Positions 14,619-20,916 are shown, numbered from the stretch's first letter. The stretch: 23,086 bases of DNA from Candidatus Magasanikiibacteriota bacterium (GCA_003518365.1 DOYU01000014.1:14093-37178); one strand, 5' to 3'. Made by a program: numbers and translations. Notes: generated by a model not told the origin, from the sequence alone.

Positions 14619-14676
14619 CAATAAACAACTAACAATTAGCAATTAACAATCTTTCTGCAAGGGATATTGTTAATTG
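14619..14676. repeat. 7-mer array with inverted end
   Basis: Four to five units of the type CAATTAA (with CAACTAA and CAATTAG) run from 14619. The last, CAATTAACAAT (14640-14650), is perfectly complementary to ATTGTTAATTG (14666-14676), giving an 11-bp hairpin with a 15-base loop. The right arm contains the stop codon of the membrane protein gene at 14670. Confidence 0.7.
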
Positions 14677-15014
14677 GTATTCTTATTTTTTTCAAGATGT
14701 TTTGTGCGGACAAATGTTTTGTAGCGTTGGAGGTCTTCTGGACTGTGCTTGTGGATTCCCATCATGATTTCGATAAATTCCACGAGTGAGGCTACGGCTA
14801 GTGCGCCCATGGCAATTGTGAACACAAGATTCTGAATATAGAGCGCGTAGATCAGCAGTCCACCAGTTCCGACAAGTCGTACAAGATCTTGTCGATGTTC
14901 TTTTTCGATAAACACCGCATACACCAACAATATAATAGAGAGTCCTGCACCTACAAAAATCCATGTTTCAGCAACAGAGGTTGGGAGGAGGGGGAGAAAG
15001 GATTCGAGGAGCAT
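14670..15014 (-). CDS. Small integral membrane protein (114 aa)
   Basis: I do not recognise the family. It has three predicted membrane helices, near residues 15-35 (TWIFVGAGLSIILLVYAVFI), 49-65 (GTGGLLIYALYIQNLVF) and 66-86 (TIAMGALAVASLVEFIEIMM). A basic C-terminal tail (QRYKTFVRTKHLEKNKNTN) is probably cytoplasmic. The 72-aa membrane protein gene is 24 bases upstream on the same strand, so the two may act together. No Shine-Dalgarno is present. Its stop codon lies in the inverted arm of a 7-mer array. Confidence 0.65.
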   Translation of the reverse strand: MLLESFLPLLPTSVAETWIFVGAGLSIILLVYAVFIEKEHRQDLVRLVGTGGLLIYALYIQNLVFTIAMGALAVASLVEFIEIMMGIHKHSPEDLQRYKTFVRTKHLEKNKNTN

Positions 15015-15023
15015 ATATTTGAA

Positions 15024-15051
15024 GCTAGGAACCAGACACTAGGAACTAGTT
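15024..15051. repeat. 7-mer array (4 units)
   Basis: Four contiguous 7-base units of the type ACTAGGA (also GCTAGGA), with the same pattern as the 8556 array (ACTTGGA type). It supplies the TAG stop of the 72-aa membrane protein gene and fills the gap to the next gene. Confidence 0.65.
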
Positions 15052-15257
15052 TTTTTGATGAGAAATAATTCGTAGATGCTGGCGAGAGTGAAGATTATTT
15101 GAAGGGGGATGAAGATGGGGTCTCTTAAATACGAACTGTAGGCAAGCAGGAGAAGACCTCCTATGATGAAGACCATATTCCTCGTCATTGCCTTGCGAGT
15201 GATCACGCCGTAGGTGATGAAGAGGAGGCCAAAGGCTCCGAGTATCTTAAAAATCAT
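15039..15257 (-). CDS. Small integral membrane protein (72 aa)
   Basis: I do not recognise the family. With ATG at 15257 it has two or three hydrophobic segments: MIFKILGAFGLLFITYGVIT, MVFIIGGLLLLAYSSYL and IFIPLQIIFTLASIYELFLI. These resemble the layout of the 114-aa neighbour (loop, Leu-rich helix, final helix ending in Glu), so the two may be distant relatives. The frame could extend to 15332, but those 25 residues (KPKNLTNFRNLSDLK) are coded by the 9-mer array and are probably not natural protein. The last residues, TSS, and the stop are also coded by repeat. Confidence 0.6.
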   Translation of the reverse strand: MIFKILGAFGLLFITYGVITRKAMTRNMVFIIGGLLLLAYSSYLRDPIFIPLQIIFTLASIYELFLIKKTSS

Positions 15258-15258
15258 A

Positions 15259-15339
15259 CGTTTAAGGTCGCTAAGGTTTCTGAAGTTTGTAAGGTTTTTA
15301 GGCTTTAGAAACATTAGTAACCTTAACAACATTAGAAAC
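15259..15339. repeat. Mirror-symmetric 9-mer array (9 units)
   Basis: Exactly nine 9-base units fill 81 bases. Five forward units end TAAGG or similar (TCGCTAAGG at 15268). Four units are the reverse complement type (ATTAGAAAC at 15331, complement GTTTCTAAT). The switch is near 15303. It lies directly upstream of the 72-aa membrane protein start. Confidence 0.8.
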
Positions 15340-15370
15340 TTCTATATACATAGTCTATCAAAAATGCACT

Positions 15371-15414
15371 AAAAAATAAATAGTCCACCAGAACGGTGGA
15401 CTATTTATTTTTTT
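15371..15414. terminator. Long hairpin terminator after the thioredoxin-reductase-like gene
   Basis: AAATAGTCCACC (15378-15389) and GGTGGACTATTT (15395-15406) pair around AGAAC, with A-rich and T-rich flanks extending the stem to nearly 19 bp. It is symmetrical; on the reverse strand it ends the gene at 15445. Confidence 0.85.
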
Positions 15415-15422
15415 AGAAATGT

Positions 15423-15450
15423 GTTATTTGCTATTTGTTTTTTGTTATTT
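15423..15450. repeat. 7-mer array (4 units) at a gene end
   Basis: Four contiguous units of the type GTTATTT (also GCTATTT). The last unit contains the stop codon of the thioredoxin-reductase-like gene (15445-15447). Confidence 0.65.
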
Positions 15451-16425
15451 GTCAGCCGGTTCCCACCGATTGATATAGTCTATCGCAGAGAGCGCTGCTG
15501 TTGCGCCATGCCCGGCTGAGATAATAATTTGTTTATATGGGATATCGGTGACATCACCCGCAGCAAACACGCCTGCACAGGTAGTCTCGCATTTGAGTGA
15601 TACCTCGACTTCACCAAGTGCATTTTTTTTTCCACATGATACAAAGGATGAATTTGGGATCATGCCAATGTGTACCATGACGCCGTCTGTTGCCACTTCT
15701 TTTGATGCTTGTGTGGTCGAGTCAGTATAGCGAAGCCCTGTGACAAAGTCTGTCCCAAGAATATCAGTCGTATTTGCGTTGTATATGATTTCTACATTCT
15801 CGAGTGCTTTTACTTTATTCACGAGGACGGTTTCTGCTTTTGGAAAGCCGCCTTGGGTTTTTGGATCATCTGGATACTTGGTCACAAGGTATACTTTGCT
15901 TGCAATGCCAGCCATCATGAGGGCTGATTCTACAGCAGCATTTCCAGCCCCAATCGTTGCTGTTGTTTTTCCTTTATACAGCGGTCCATCACAGACAGTA
16001 CAGTAGGTGACACCTTTGTTTTGCAATGTTTGCTCGCCTGGGATCGTGAGATGACGTGGATGAATCCCACTTGCGATGATGACTGCTTTTGTGTGATATT
16101 GCTTTTCTTCTGGACCGTACTTTGCATGCACAATGTGGATATTTCCTTCCTGAGTGATTTTTGTCACTTCGTGTCCATTGTGAATTGCGACACCATAGCT
16201 CTCGGCATGTTTTTGGAATTGCGCTGCGAGTTCGACTCCATTGGTGTGTTCAATGCCAAGCCAGTTTTCTACTTCTCCTGAACGTGACACTTCTCCGCCG
16301 ATATCCATGCTGACAATGATAAAGTTCAGATTTCTTCGGGCAGCGTAAATAGAAGCGGAGAGGCCGGCAGCGGATGCGCCGATGATGACGAGGTCGAGTA
16401 ATTCCGTTGATGGTTGTTTGGGCAT
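15445..16425 (-). CDS. Thioredoxin-reductase-like FAD flavoprotein
   Basis: A 326-residue class II pyridine nucleotide-disulfide oxidoreductase. The FAD site is IIGASAAGLSASIYAARR (14-31); the redox motif is YCTVCDG with Cys142 and Cys145 (usual form CATCDG). A second Rossmann motif is IGAGNAAVESALMMAG (158-173), and the C-terminal FAD contact is CAGVFAAGDVTD. Thioredoxin reductases bind the NADPH phosphate with an HRR..R stretch after the second Rossmann strand; here that place reads VTKYPDD. The cofactor may therefore be NADH or another donor such as ferredoxin, which is inference. The ATG at 16425 is preferred: the extension to 16461 is coded by an 8-mer repeat. No thioredoxin gene is visible nearby. 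Confidence 0.88.
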   Translation of the reverse strand: MPKQPSTELLDLVIIGASAAGLSASIYAARRNLNFIIVSMDIGGEVSRSGEVENWLGIEHTNGVELAAQFQKHAESYGVAIHNGHEVTKITQEGNIHIVHAKYGPEEKQYHTKAVIIASGIHPRHLTIPGEQTLQNKGVTYCTVCDGPLYKGKTTATIGAGNAAVESALMMAGIASKVYLVTKYPDDPKTQGGFPKAETVLVNKVKALENVEIIYNANTTDILGTDFVTGLRYTDSTTQASKEVATDGVMVHIGMIPNSSFVSCGKKNALGEVEVSLKCETTCAGVFAAGDVTDIPYKQIIISAGHGATAALSAIDYINRWEPADK

Positions 16426-16432
16426 ATCAAGA

Positions 16433-16497
16433 CAAAGTAAGACTAAAAGATTGTTTTTCAACTGCGTTGAAAAAAGATTGAAAGATTATTTACTTTG
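16433..16497. repeat. 8-mer repeats around a perfect palindrome (composite element 1)
   Basis: The order is AGACTAAA (16440-16447) and AGATTG, then the palindrome TTTTTCAAC-TGC-GTTGAAAAA (16454-16474), then AGATTGAA (16475-16482) and AGATTATT (16483-16490). CAAAGTAA (16433-16440) and TTACTTTG (16490-16497) form an outer inverted repeat. The right side contains the stop of the four-helix-bundle remnant. Confidence 0.75.
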
Positions 16498-16773
16498 AAG
16501 ATTCTTTATATAGAGATTTAAACTCTGTGTGAGCATTGTATAGCGTCTGTTCAAATCTGTAAATGTGGATTGTTTTATATAATCACGTCCGTAGGCAACT
16601 GCAAGATGACTACGAGTTTCTACTATTTCACCACGTGCAATATACAGAACGCGGACTTTATCTTTATATGCGTAACGTCCATGTGACTCTGCGATATTTG
16701 CAATGATAGCATTTGCGGAACGTTTTAGTTGGTCACTGAGAGCATAGCGTTCATCTGAAGGAAAAATAATTTT
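16486..16773 (-). pseudogene. Four-helix-bundle protein remnant, N-terminus lost
   Basis: Reading the reverse strand from just after the rpe stop codon gives 95 residues with no start codon near the front. FPSDERYALSDQLKRSANAI, then IANIAESH, matches the core of the four-helix-bundle (S23/IVP-like) family, which is usually about 115-120 residues. The family's first helix (about 25-30 residues before FP) is missing and replaced by the rpe stop codon. The rest reads through to a natural-looking end (LNLYIKNLQSK). The break falls on a repeat sequence also found at 17531-17546. It is in frame with rpe, so only the TAA separates them. Intact homologues bind or sit beside ribosomal or mobile elements; their function is not settled. 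Confidence 0.75.
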
Positions 16774-17430
16774 TTAGTCTTTCGTCAATTTCTCGATAAG
16801 CTCCCTCATACGAGCAACATTCTCCGCTGGCTTTCTCTCATTTCCAAAAATTGCACTGCCAGGGCACACGGCATTTACTCCGGAACCGACAATATCTTCG
16901 AGTGTTTCTTCGTTCACGGCACCATCGAGTTCTATAAAAAGATGTGGAAATCGTTTTCGTGCTTCTTGTATTCTTTCTATTGTTTCTGGAATAAATCGTT
17001 GTCCTTGTTTTCCTGGGACGACGCCCATGAACATGAGTGCATCAATATCTTCGATAAGGTCATCGACGACATCAATAGATGTTTCAGGATTGAGCACAAG
17101 TCCAACTTCCCAGCCATAGGATTGCACTTGCGACAAAATGTCTGCAATGTTGTCTGGATCAGATTCATAATGCACGAGCACACGTTTTACTTGTGGCACT
17201 TCTTCCCAGATACGAATTTCCTCGAGAGGATCTTCTACCATGAGGTGAAGTTCACAGTCGATATGCAATCGCTCACTCACGACGTCTGGATCAGCCCATG
17301 TATCATTTGGGACAAATTTTCCGTCGGCGATATCGAGCTGAATCATGGGAAGAATTTGTTCTACTGATTGTGACCAGGCAATGAATGTTGCTTCATCTGG
17401 GACGAGGATGGAGGGAATTATTTGTATCAT
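16774..17430 (-). CDS. rpe: Ribulose-phosphate 3-epimerase family protein
   Basis: Rpe interconverts ribulose 5-phosphate and xylulose 5-phosphate with a TIM barrel and one divalent metal. In this 218-residue protein the order is IIPSILV (Ser7), IQLDIADGKFVPN (30-42), ELHLMVEDP (H62), VLVHYES (H87), LVLNPETS, MGVVPGKQGQRF (135-146), ELDGAVNEETL (D169) and PGSAIFG (190-196). Three of the four usual metal ligands are present (D33, H62, D169). The first, His in the usual HvDVMDG, is Gln31. Activity is likely but the metal site is altered, and another ketose-phosphate epimerase role is possible. The stop codon lies in a repeat unit (TTTAGTCT, 16773-16780). The RpiB-like gene is upstream on the same strand. 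Confidence 0.85.
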   Translation of the reverse strand: MIQIIPSILVPDEATFIAWSQSVEQILPMIQLDIADGKFVPNDTWADPDVVSERLHIDCELHLMVEDPLEEIRIWEEVPQVKRVLVHYESDPDNIADILSQVQSYGWEVGLVLNPETSIDVVDDLIEDIDALMFMGVVPGKQGQRFIPETIERIQEARKRFPHLFIELDGAVNEETLEDIVGSGVNAVCPGSAIFGNERKPAENVARMRELIEKLTKD

Positions 17431-17489
17431 AGCGTTTACGATAAATCGTGGTATGTAGTTTCTAACAATGGAATCAATATTGCGGAGAA

Positions 17490-17592
17490 AGATTGAAAGA
17501 TTATATTCCGACTACGTCGGAATAAGATTAAAAGACTAAAAAATTAATCTTCCAGTCTTTTTTGCGAAAGCAAAAAGCAATCTTCTAATCTT
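17490..17592. repeat. Two facing 8-mer/palindrome composite elements (2 and 3)
   Basis: Element 2: AGATTGAA (17490) and AGATTATA, palindrome ATTCCGAC-TAC-GTCGGAAT (17505-17523), AGATTAAA (17525) and AGACTAAA (17533). Element 3 is in reverse orientation: TTAATCTT (17544) and CCAGTCTT, palindrome TTTTTGC-GAAA-GCAAAAA (17559-17576), GCAATCTT (17577) and CTAATCTT (17585). The 8-mers are conserved while the palindromes differ. The rpiB stop lies in the last unit. Confidence 0.78.
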
Positions 17593-18037
17593 TCTTCGTA
17601 TCAAGTGCTGCCACTTTCGTGAGCCTCCGGACGTGTCTTTCCTCACCACTAAACTCCGTCTCCAGCCACTTCTTCACCACTGCCATTGCATGATCTTCTG
17701 TAAGATGATCTGCTGCAAGAGCGAGGATATTGGTATTGTCATCTTTCATCATAGATTCTGCTGCATCGATATTGTACCCAATTCCACAGCGGATATGTTG
17801 CACTTTATTTGTAACAATACACACGCCGATACCATTGCGACAAATGACAATTCCGCGACCACCTTCCTCACTTACTTTTTTTGCGAGCGGCACAACATAG
17901 TCTGGATAGTCATCCGTTTCGTCGTATTCGTCTGGACCCATGTCTTCTACTTTGAGCTTGAGTTCATTTTCAATATATCGGACAAGGCGTTTTTTCAATT
18001 TGTGGCCGCCGTGATCGGAGGCGATGGAGAGATTCAT
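17585..18037 (-). CDS. rpiB: RpiB/LacAB-family sugar-phosphate isomerase
   Basis: RpiB converts ribulose 5-phosphate to ribose 5-phosphate. The 150-residue protein has SDHGGHKLKK (7-16), DDYPDYVVPLAKKV (42-55), IVICRNGIGVCIVTNKV (63-79), HIRCGIGYNIDAAESMM and the C-terminal ERHVRRLTKV. The catalytic Cys66 is kept, but the usual CGTG loop is CRNG. The His of the usual HNDAN motif (about residue 99) is Asp here (KDDNTNIL). These changes could alter the substrate (LacAB or other phosphosugar) or the mechanism. The gene starts at ATG 18037 with no Shine-Dalgarno; its leader carries a 7-mer array. It precedes rpe in the same direction, so together they suggest the non-oxidative pentose phosphate pathway. 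Confidence 0.85.
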   Translation of the reverse strand: MNLSIASDHGGHKLKKRLVRYIENELKLKVEDMGPDEYDETDDYPDYVVPLAKKVSEEGGRGIVICRNGIGVCIVTNKVQHIRCGIGYNIDAAESMMKDDNTNILALAADHLTEDHAMAVVKKWLETEFSGEERHVRRLTKVAALDTKKD

Positions 18038-18045
18038 AAAAAATT

Positions 18046-18073
18046 TCTAATTTCAAATTACTAATTTCTAATA
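18046..18073. repeat. 7-mer array in the rpiB leader
   Basis: Four contiguous units of the type TCTAATT (TCAAATT, ACTAATT) lie between the rpiB promoter and start codon. They share an 18-base identity with the array in the SpoU gene. Confidence 0.7.
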
Positions 18074-18092
18074 AATTATTTTTGATATGTCC

Positions 18093-18120
18093 ATTGTAGC
18101 ATAGGGGAGGGATGTTTCAA
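18093..18120 (-). promoter_or_regulatory. Promoter of rpiB
   Basis: On the reverse strand: TTGAAA (18115-18120), 16-bp spacer, TACAAT (18093-18098) with TGC as an extended -10. The start is expected near 18086, so the 7-mer array is transcribed as 5' leader. Confidence 0.7.
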
Positions 18121-18133
18121 GAGGAAGAGATAC

Positions 18134-18163
18134 TTGACATCCCCAAGAAAATATTGCTAAATG
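18134..18163 (+). promoter_or_regulatory. Promoter of the sigma factor gene
   Basis: TTGACA (18134-18139), 17-bp spacer, CTAAAT (18157-18162) with TTG before it. The -10 is weak but the -35 is perfect. A start near 18169 leaves a leader of about 29 nt holding the ribosome binding site. Confidence 0.55.
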
Positions 18164-18197
18164 GTGTGTAGGTTAGTCCATTGCGTAGGAGGTGTCC

Positions 18198-19022
18198 GTG
18201 TACAGAGATATCACTTTACTGGTCTCCTCTGCAAAAGCAGGAGATCAGCGCGCATTCGAGAGATTGTGTCGGGTGTTGTCCCCATATATTCAGAAAGTGT
18301 TGGCTCCTTTCTATAAACTCATTGACCTGGAGGATGTCATACAAGACGTGTTTTTGAAGATATGGAGGAGTCTCTCCCATTATCAGGATGAAAAATTCAC
18401 TTTCTACTCCTGGGTACGCATATTGGCAGAGAGAGCTGCCATTGACCATATCAGATCACGACACAAAAATCGTTATCGGTCTGGTCAACGCATTCTTGGT
18501 CCAGCGATGTCAAAGGTGGTGTATGAACACCAACTTGCTTTTTCAGACCAAGAGTCGAGTATCATCGAGAATACGGCAGGAGAAACGACGCACCCTGTTT
18601 TATTCAAGGAACGTATATTCGAGCATTTGATGAGCATTCTTCAGCTGTTGCCACCCAGGCAGGGTATGGCATTGCAACTGCACGTCATTGAAGGGCTTCC
18701 TGGAGATGAAGTCGCAGAAATGATGGAGTGCACACTCGGTACTGTCCATGCGTTGGCAAGTCAGGCCAGAGACACATTTGTCCAACTTGCCAGGAAGCAT
18801 AAGTGCTTGGACATCTTGCGTGAGTTTGCAGGTCTTGAGTTTGATTCACCTGCCATGAAAGCTGCAAAAGGTTCGAGATCTCGGGTCAGGCGCAAGAAGA
18901 CCAGTGTTGCACTTTCAGAACAAGCATCACAAATAACCCAAAGAGCTGAGCTTCAGGATGCTGTCTCAACTCGAGAGTTTGTGCTTGAACTATGGCTTCA
19001 GCCACTTGTGCTGAATCTATGA
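18198..19022 (+). CDS. ECF-like sigma-70 family factor with C-terminal extension
   Basis: The start is GTG 18198, placed 5 bases after a perfect AGGAGG (18187-18192); the GTG at 18192 overlaps that site. Of 274 residues, about 17-90 are sigma region 2 (LEDVIQDVFLKIWRSLSHY, then FTFYSWVRILAERAAIDHIR), which binds the -10 and core RNA polymerase. About 143-200 are region 4 (LLPPRQGMALQLHVIEGLPG, DEVAEMMECTLGTVHALASQ), which binds the -35. A typical ECF factor ends there; this one adds about 70 residues with a basic patch (GSRSRVRRKKTS) and a helical end. No anti-sigma factor with a membrane segment is adjacent. The next gene encodes a 559-residue protein of unknown function, a possible partner or target. 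Confidence 0.85.
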   Translation: MYRDITLLVSSAKAGDQRAFERLCRVLSPYIQKVLAPFYKLIDLEDVIQDVFLKIWRSLSHYQDEKFTFYSWVRILAERAAIDHIRSRHKNRYRSGQRILGPAMSKVVYEHQLAFSDQESSIIENTAGETTHPVLFKERIFEHLMSILQLLPPRQGMALQLHVIEGLPGDEVAEMMECTLGTVHALASQARDTFVQLARKHKCLDILREFAGLEFDSPAMKAAKGSRSRVRRKKTSVALSEQASQITQRAELQDAVSTREFVLELWLQPLVLNL

Positions 19023-19023
19023 A

Positions 19024-19048
19024 CCCGCAAGGCAGGAAGACTTGTGGG
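19024..19048 (+). other. Hairpin just after the sigma factor stop
   Basis: CCCGCAAG (19024-19031) pairs with CTTGTGGG (19041-19048, one G-T pair) around a 9-base loop. It precedes the true terminator and may protect the mRNA end. Confidence 0.5.
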
Positions 19049-19059
19049 CATACAAAAGG

Positions 19060-19090
19060 ACCGTAATGATACGGTTTTTTTGTTTTTTTT
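19060..19090 (+). terminator. Sigma factor gene terminator
   Basis: ACCGTA (19060-19065), loop ATGA, TACGGT (19070-19075), then a long T-tract interrupted by one G. Confidence 0.85.
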
Positions 19091-19094
19091 ACTA

Positions 19095-19124
19095 TTGACA
19101 AAATCCACTTTTTTTGTTTATATA
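19095..19124 (+). promoter_or_regulatory. Promoter of the 559-aa protein gene
   Basis: TTGACA (19095-19100), 18-bp spacer, TATATA (19119-19124). The start near 19131 gives a leader of about 95 nt containing the large hairpin at 19146-19202. Confidence 0.7.
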
Positions 19125-19145
19125 GCTCGAACGCTCTTTTACAAC

Positions 19146-19202
19146 GTCGTGCGTCGAATAGTTCTTATTTTTATGTAAAATAAGATTTATTCGTCGTACG
19201 AC
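19146..19202 (+). promoter_or_regulatory. 26-bp leader hairpin before the 559-aa protein gene
   Basis: The arms 19146-19171 and 19177-19202 are complementary at 22 of 26 positions plus two G-T pairs, with a 5-base loop TATGT. The outer part is GC-rich (GTCGT..ACGAC), the inner part AT-rich (TTCTTATTTT/AAAATAAGAT). It ends 24 bases before the ATG, leaving ATAGGAGGGA free. It could be a stability element, a protein-binding RNA or a DNA operator. Confidence 0.75.
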
Positions 19203-19226
19203 AACAACCTGCCCATAGGAGGGAAG

Positions 19227-20906
19227 ATGGGTTCAAGCAAAAGAAACCGAAGTTTCGGGCGAAGGGTTCGTTCTGAAATTGGTGACAAATTCGGTAACAA
19301 ACAACGATTCCACTATAGTGATTTGAGAGTACTTTTTCCTGGAGTAAATCTCGGCCAGCTCCGAGAGGTGCTTGCACGCGAGGTGAAGCTAGGAAATGTC
19401 GTGTCTCTTGGTGATGATTGGTTCAGACATGTTCGAGAAGAACCTGTATTTGACGACATTCGTCAAGGAACACCATCCCAAGTGATCAGTGAAGTCGAAG
19501 CATCTCACCCCGAGGTCTCTGGGGAAGAAACATCGCATGAGGAGGTTCACGTGGACAATGCGCCAAAGAAATTGAGCGGTTTTAGCGGCGACTCGATGCG
19601 TCGAGCACAGTTACTGCAGGCCGTAAGAGAAGAAATCAGTGCGGTCACTCAGAAAGATCCCAAGGCAGAGCCCCGGGTAACCGTCGCGGAACTCATTCCT
19701 AGGTTGCAGGGACTCAAGGAAGACCCTTGGCCGCAGATGGATCCACTGTCTGAGGGAGCAAATTACGGGCGTTGCGTCATGTCAATGGTCAACTCTATGG
19801 AGGAGCTGACTCCCGTTCGAGTTGATCGCCCGAGGTCTCCCTGGCGCATTGGTCTGGCTGTGGAGGCTGTGGGCGAAGGCTCTGACATGGTCCTCCCGGT
19901 TTCGTCTGAAGATCTGCCACGAGATGAATCTGGTGTTTCGCCTGAGGGCAATGACGGCATCGACCGCACCTTCGACACACCCACACCTGTGGCGATGCCG
20001 GAACTGACGGATGCGCTGGTCACTGATCTGCGTGTCCAGTGTGGTGCTGGGTCGTTCGACTTTGCACGCGTCTACGCTGCACTGCACAATTGGGATGAGG
20101 ATGCCTTCGCTCGTACTCTGGGTGGCCGGGAACGTGCTCTGAAAATGTTCGCTGCGCTTTTGAAGATGGGCATCATCCGAAAATCTTCGTTCGACGCGAT
20201 GTACTCATTTGTCCCCGTGGAGAGCGACGAGACGACACGACTCCGTGAGGAAGTCACGCTGCTTCGGGACAAGACCGCATCTCTCGAGGAGCAGCTTGAA
20301 GCGCTCCAAGCAGAGCTTGATGCTGTCCGTGGAGAGCACGACGAGGCTGTTCAGCGTGCTGATCAGTTGAGTGCAAGGCTTCTGGATACTCTAAATAAGT
20401 TGGGCGATACACAGTGTGTGCTTCAGCAGGAGCGCCTCGATCACCAGACAACCAAGGATTCTCTTGAGTTGATGACGGCATCACGAGACGAAGCGATTCA
20501 ACGAGCTGAGTATGAAGAAAGGGACGATGTGCTGCCAGACGGTGATGCTAATCCCGCGCTACTGGCTCATCTTCATCGGCTTCGTTCCCTGAACGATCAT
20601 CTGCAAGCGCGTCTCAACCATCTCCTCGAGTGTGATGGTGATATGGACCCGTTTTACAACTCACCTGTGTTGAACAAGCCGGCGGAGCGAGTCGCTTCTG
20701 GTGACAACGGGCTCGTTCAGCTTCTGCAATCTCAGCTCGCAGCTGCGCAACAGCAGAACGTTGAGCTCATGAATCATATGACGGCTCTTGCTCAGCAGGC
20801 GATCGCTTCGAGCGGCAACGTCGCTCAGACTGTTGGCGAGGCCGTAGCTTCAGCGATGGAGCAGCTCCTGAGCCGAGTCAATGTTCGGCAGGGCGAACAG
20901 AAGTAA
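19227..20906 (+). CDS. Coiled-coil protein of unknown function (559 aa), GC-rich gene
   Basis: I do not recognise the family. The start follows ATAGGAGGGA. The protein is soluble with no signal or membrane segment. The N-terminus is basic (SSKRNRSFGRRVR). Residues about 26-70 (FHYSDLRVLFPGVNLGQLRE then LGNVVSLGDDWFRHV) look like a small winged-helix domain. Residues about 124-210 (RRAQLLQAVREEISAV to SPWRIGL) and 258-330 (LRVQCGAGSFDFARVYAALH to YSFVP) look like two more helical DNA-binding-type modules, each ending in a beta-like strand. Residues about 332-430 are a strong coiled coil (TRLREEVTLLRDKTASLEEQ). The tail (about 445-550) is further helical, Gln/Ala-rich. Codon third positions are strongly G/C after the first 80 codons. 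It follows the sigma factor gene but has its own promoter, leader hairpin and terminators. A nucleoid or regulatory role is inference. Confidence 0.65.
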   Translation: MGSSKRNRSFGRRVRSEIGDKFGNKQRFHYSDLRVLFPGVNLGQLREVLAREVKLGNVVSLGDDWFRHVREEPVFDDIRQGTPSQVISEVEASHPEVSGEETSHEEVHVDNAPKKLSGFSGDSMRRAQLLQAVREEISAVTQKDPKAEPRVTVAELIPRLQGLKEDPWPQMDPLSEGANYGRCVMSMVNSMEELTPVRVDRPRSPWRIGLAVEAVGEGSDMVLPVSSEDLPRDESGVSPEGNDGIDRTFDTPTPVAMPELTDALVTDLRVQCGAGSFDFARVYAALHNWDEDAFARTLGGRERALKMFAALLKMGIIRKSSFDAMYSFVPVESDETTRLREEVTLLRDKTASLEEQLEALQAELDAVRGEHDEAVQRADQLSARLLDTLNKLGDTQCVLQQERLDHQTTKDSLELMTASRDEAIQRAEYEERDDVLPDGDANPALLAHLHRLRSLNDHLQARLNHLLECDGDMDPFYNSPVLNKPAERVASGDNGLVQLLQSQLAAAQQQNVELMNHMTALAQQAIASSGNVAQTVGEAVASAMEQLLSRVNVRQGEQK

Positions 20907-20916
20907 CTCCCAGGCT

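Noticed and set aside
15258..15332. Longer start of the 72-aa membrane protein
   Set aside because: The extra 25 residues are coded entirely by the 9-mer array and break the hydrophobic N-terminus.
16486..16773. Intact four-helix-bundle gene or an rpe fusion
   Set aside because: No start codon lies near the front, the first helix is absent and the rpe TAA stop separates the frames; being in the same frame can occur by chance.
19129..19155. ECF-type promoter GAAC..CGTC before the 559-aa gene
   Set aside because: Spacing between the motifs is 12 or 19 bases, outside the usual 15-17, and a TTGACA/TATATA promoter explains the start.
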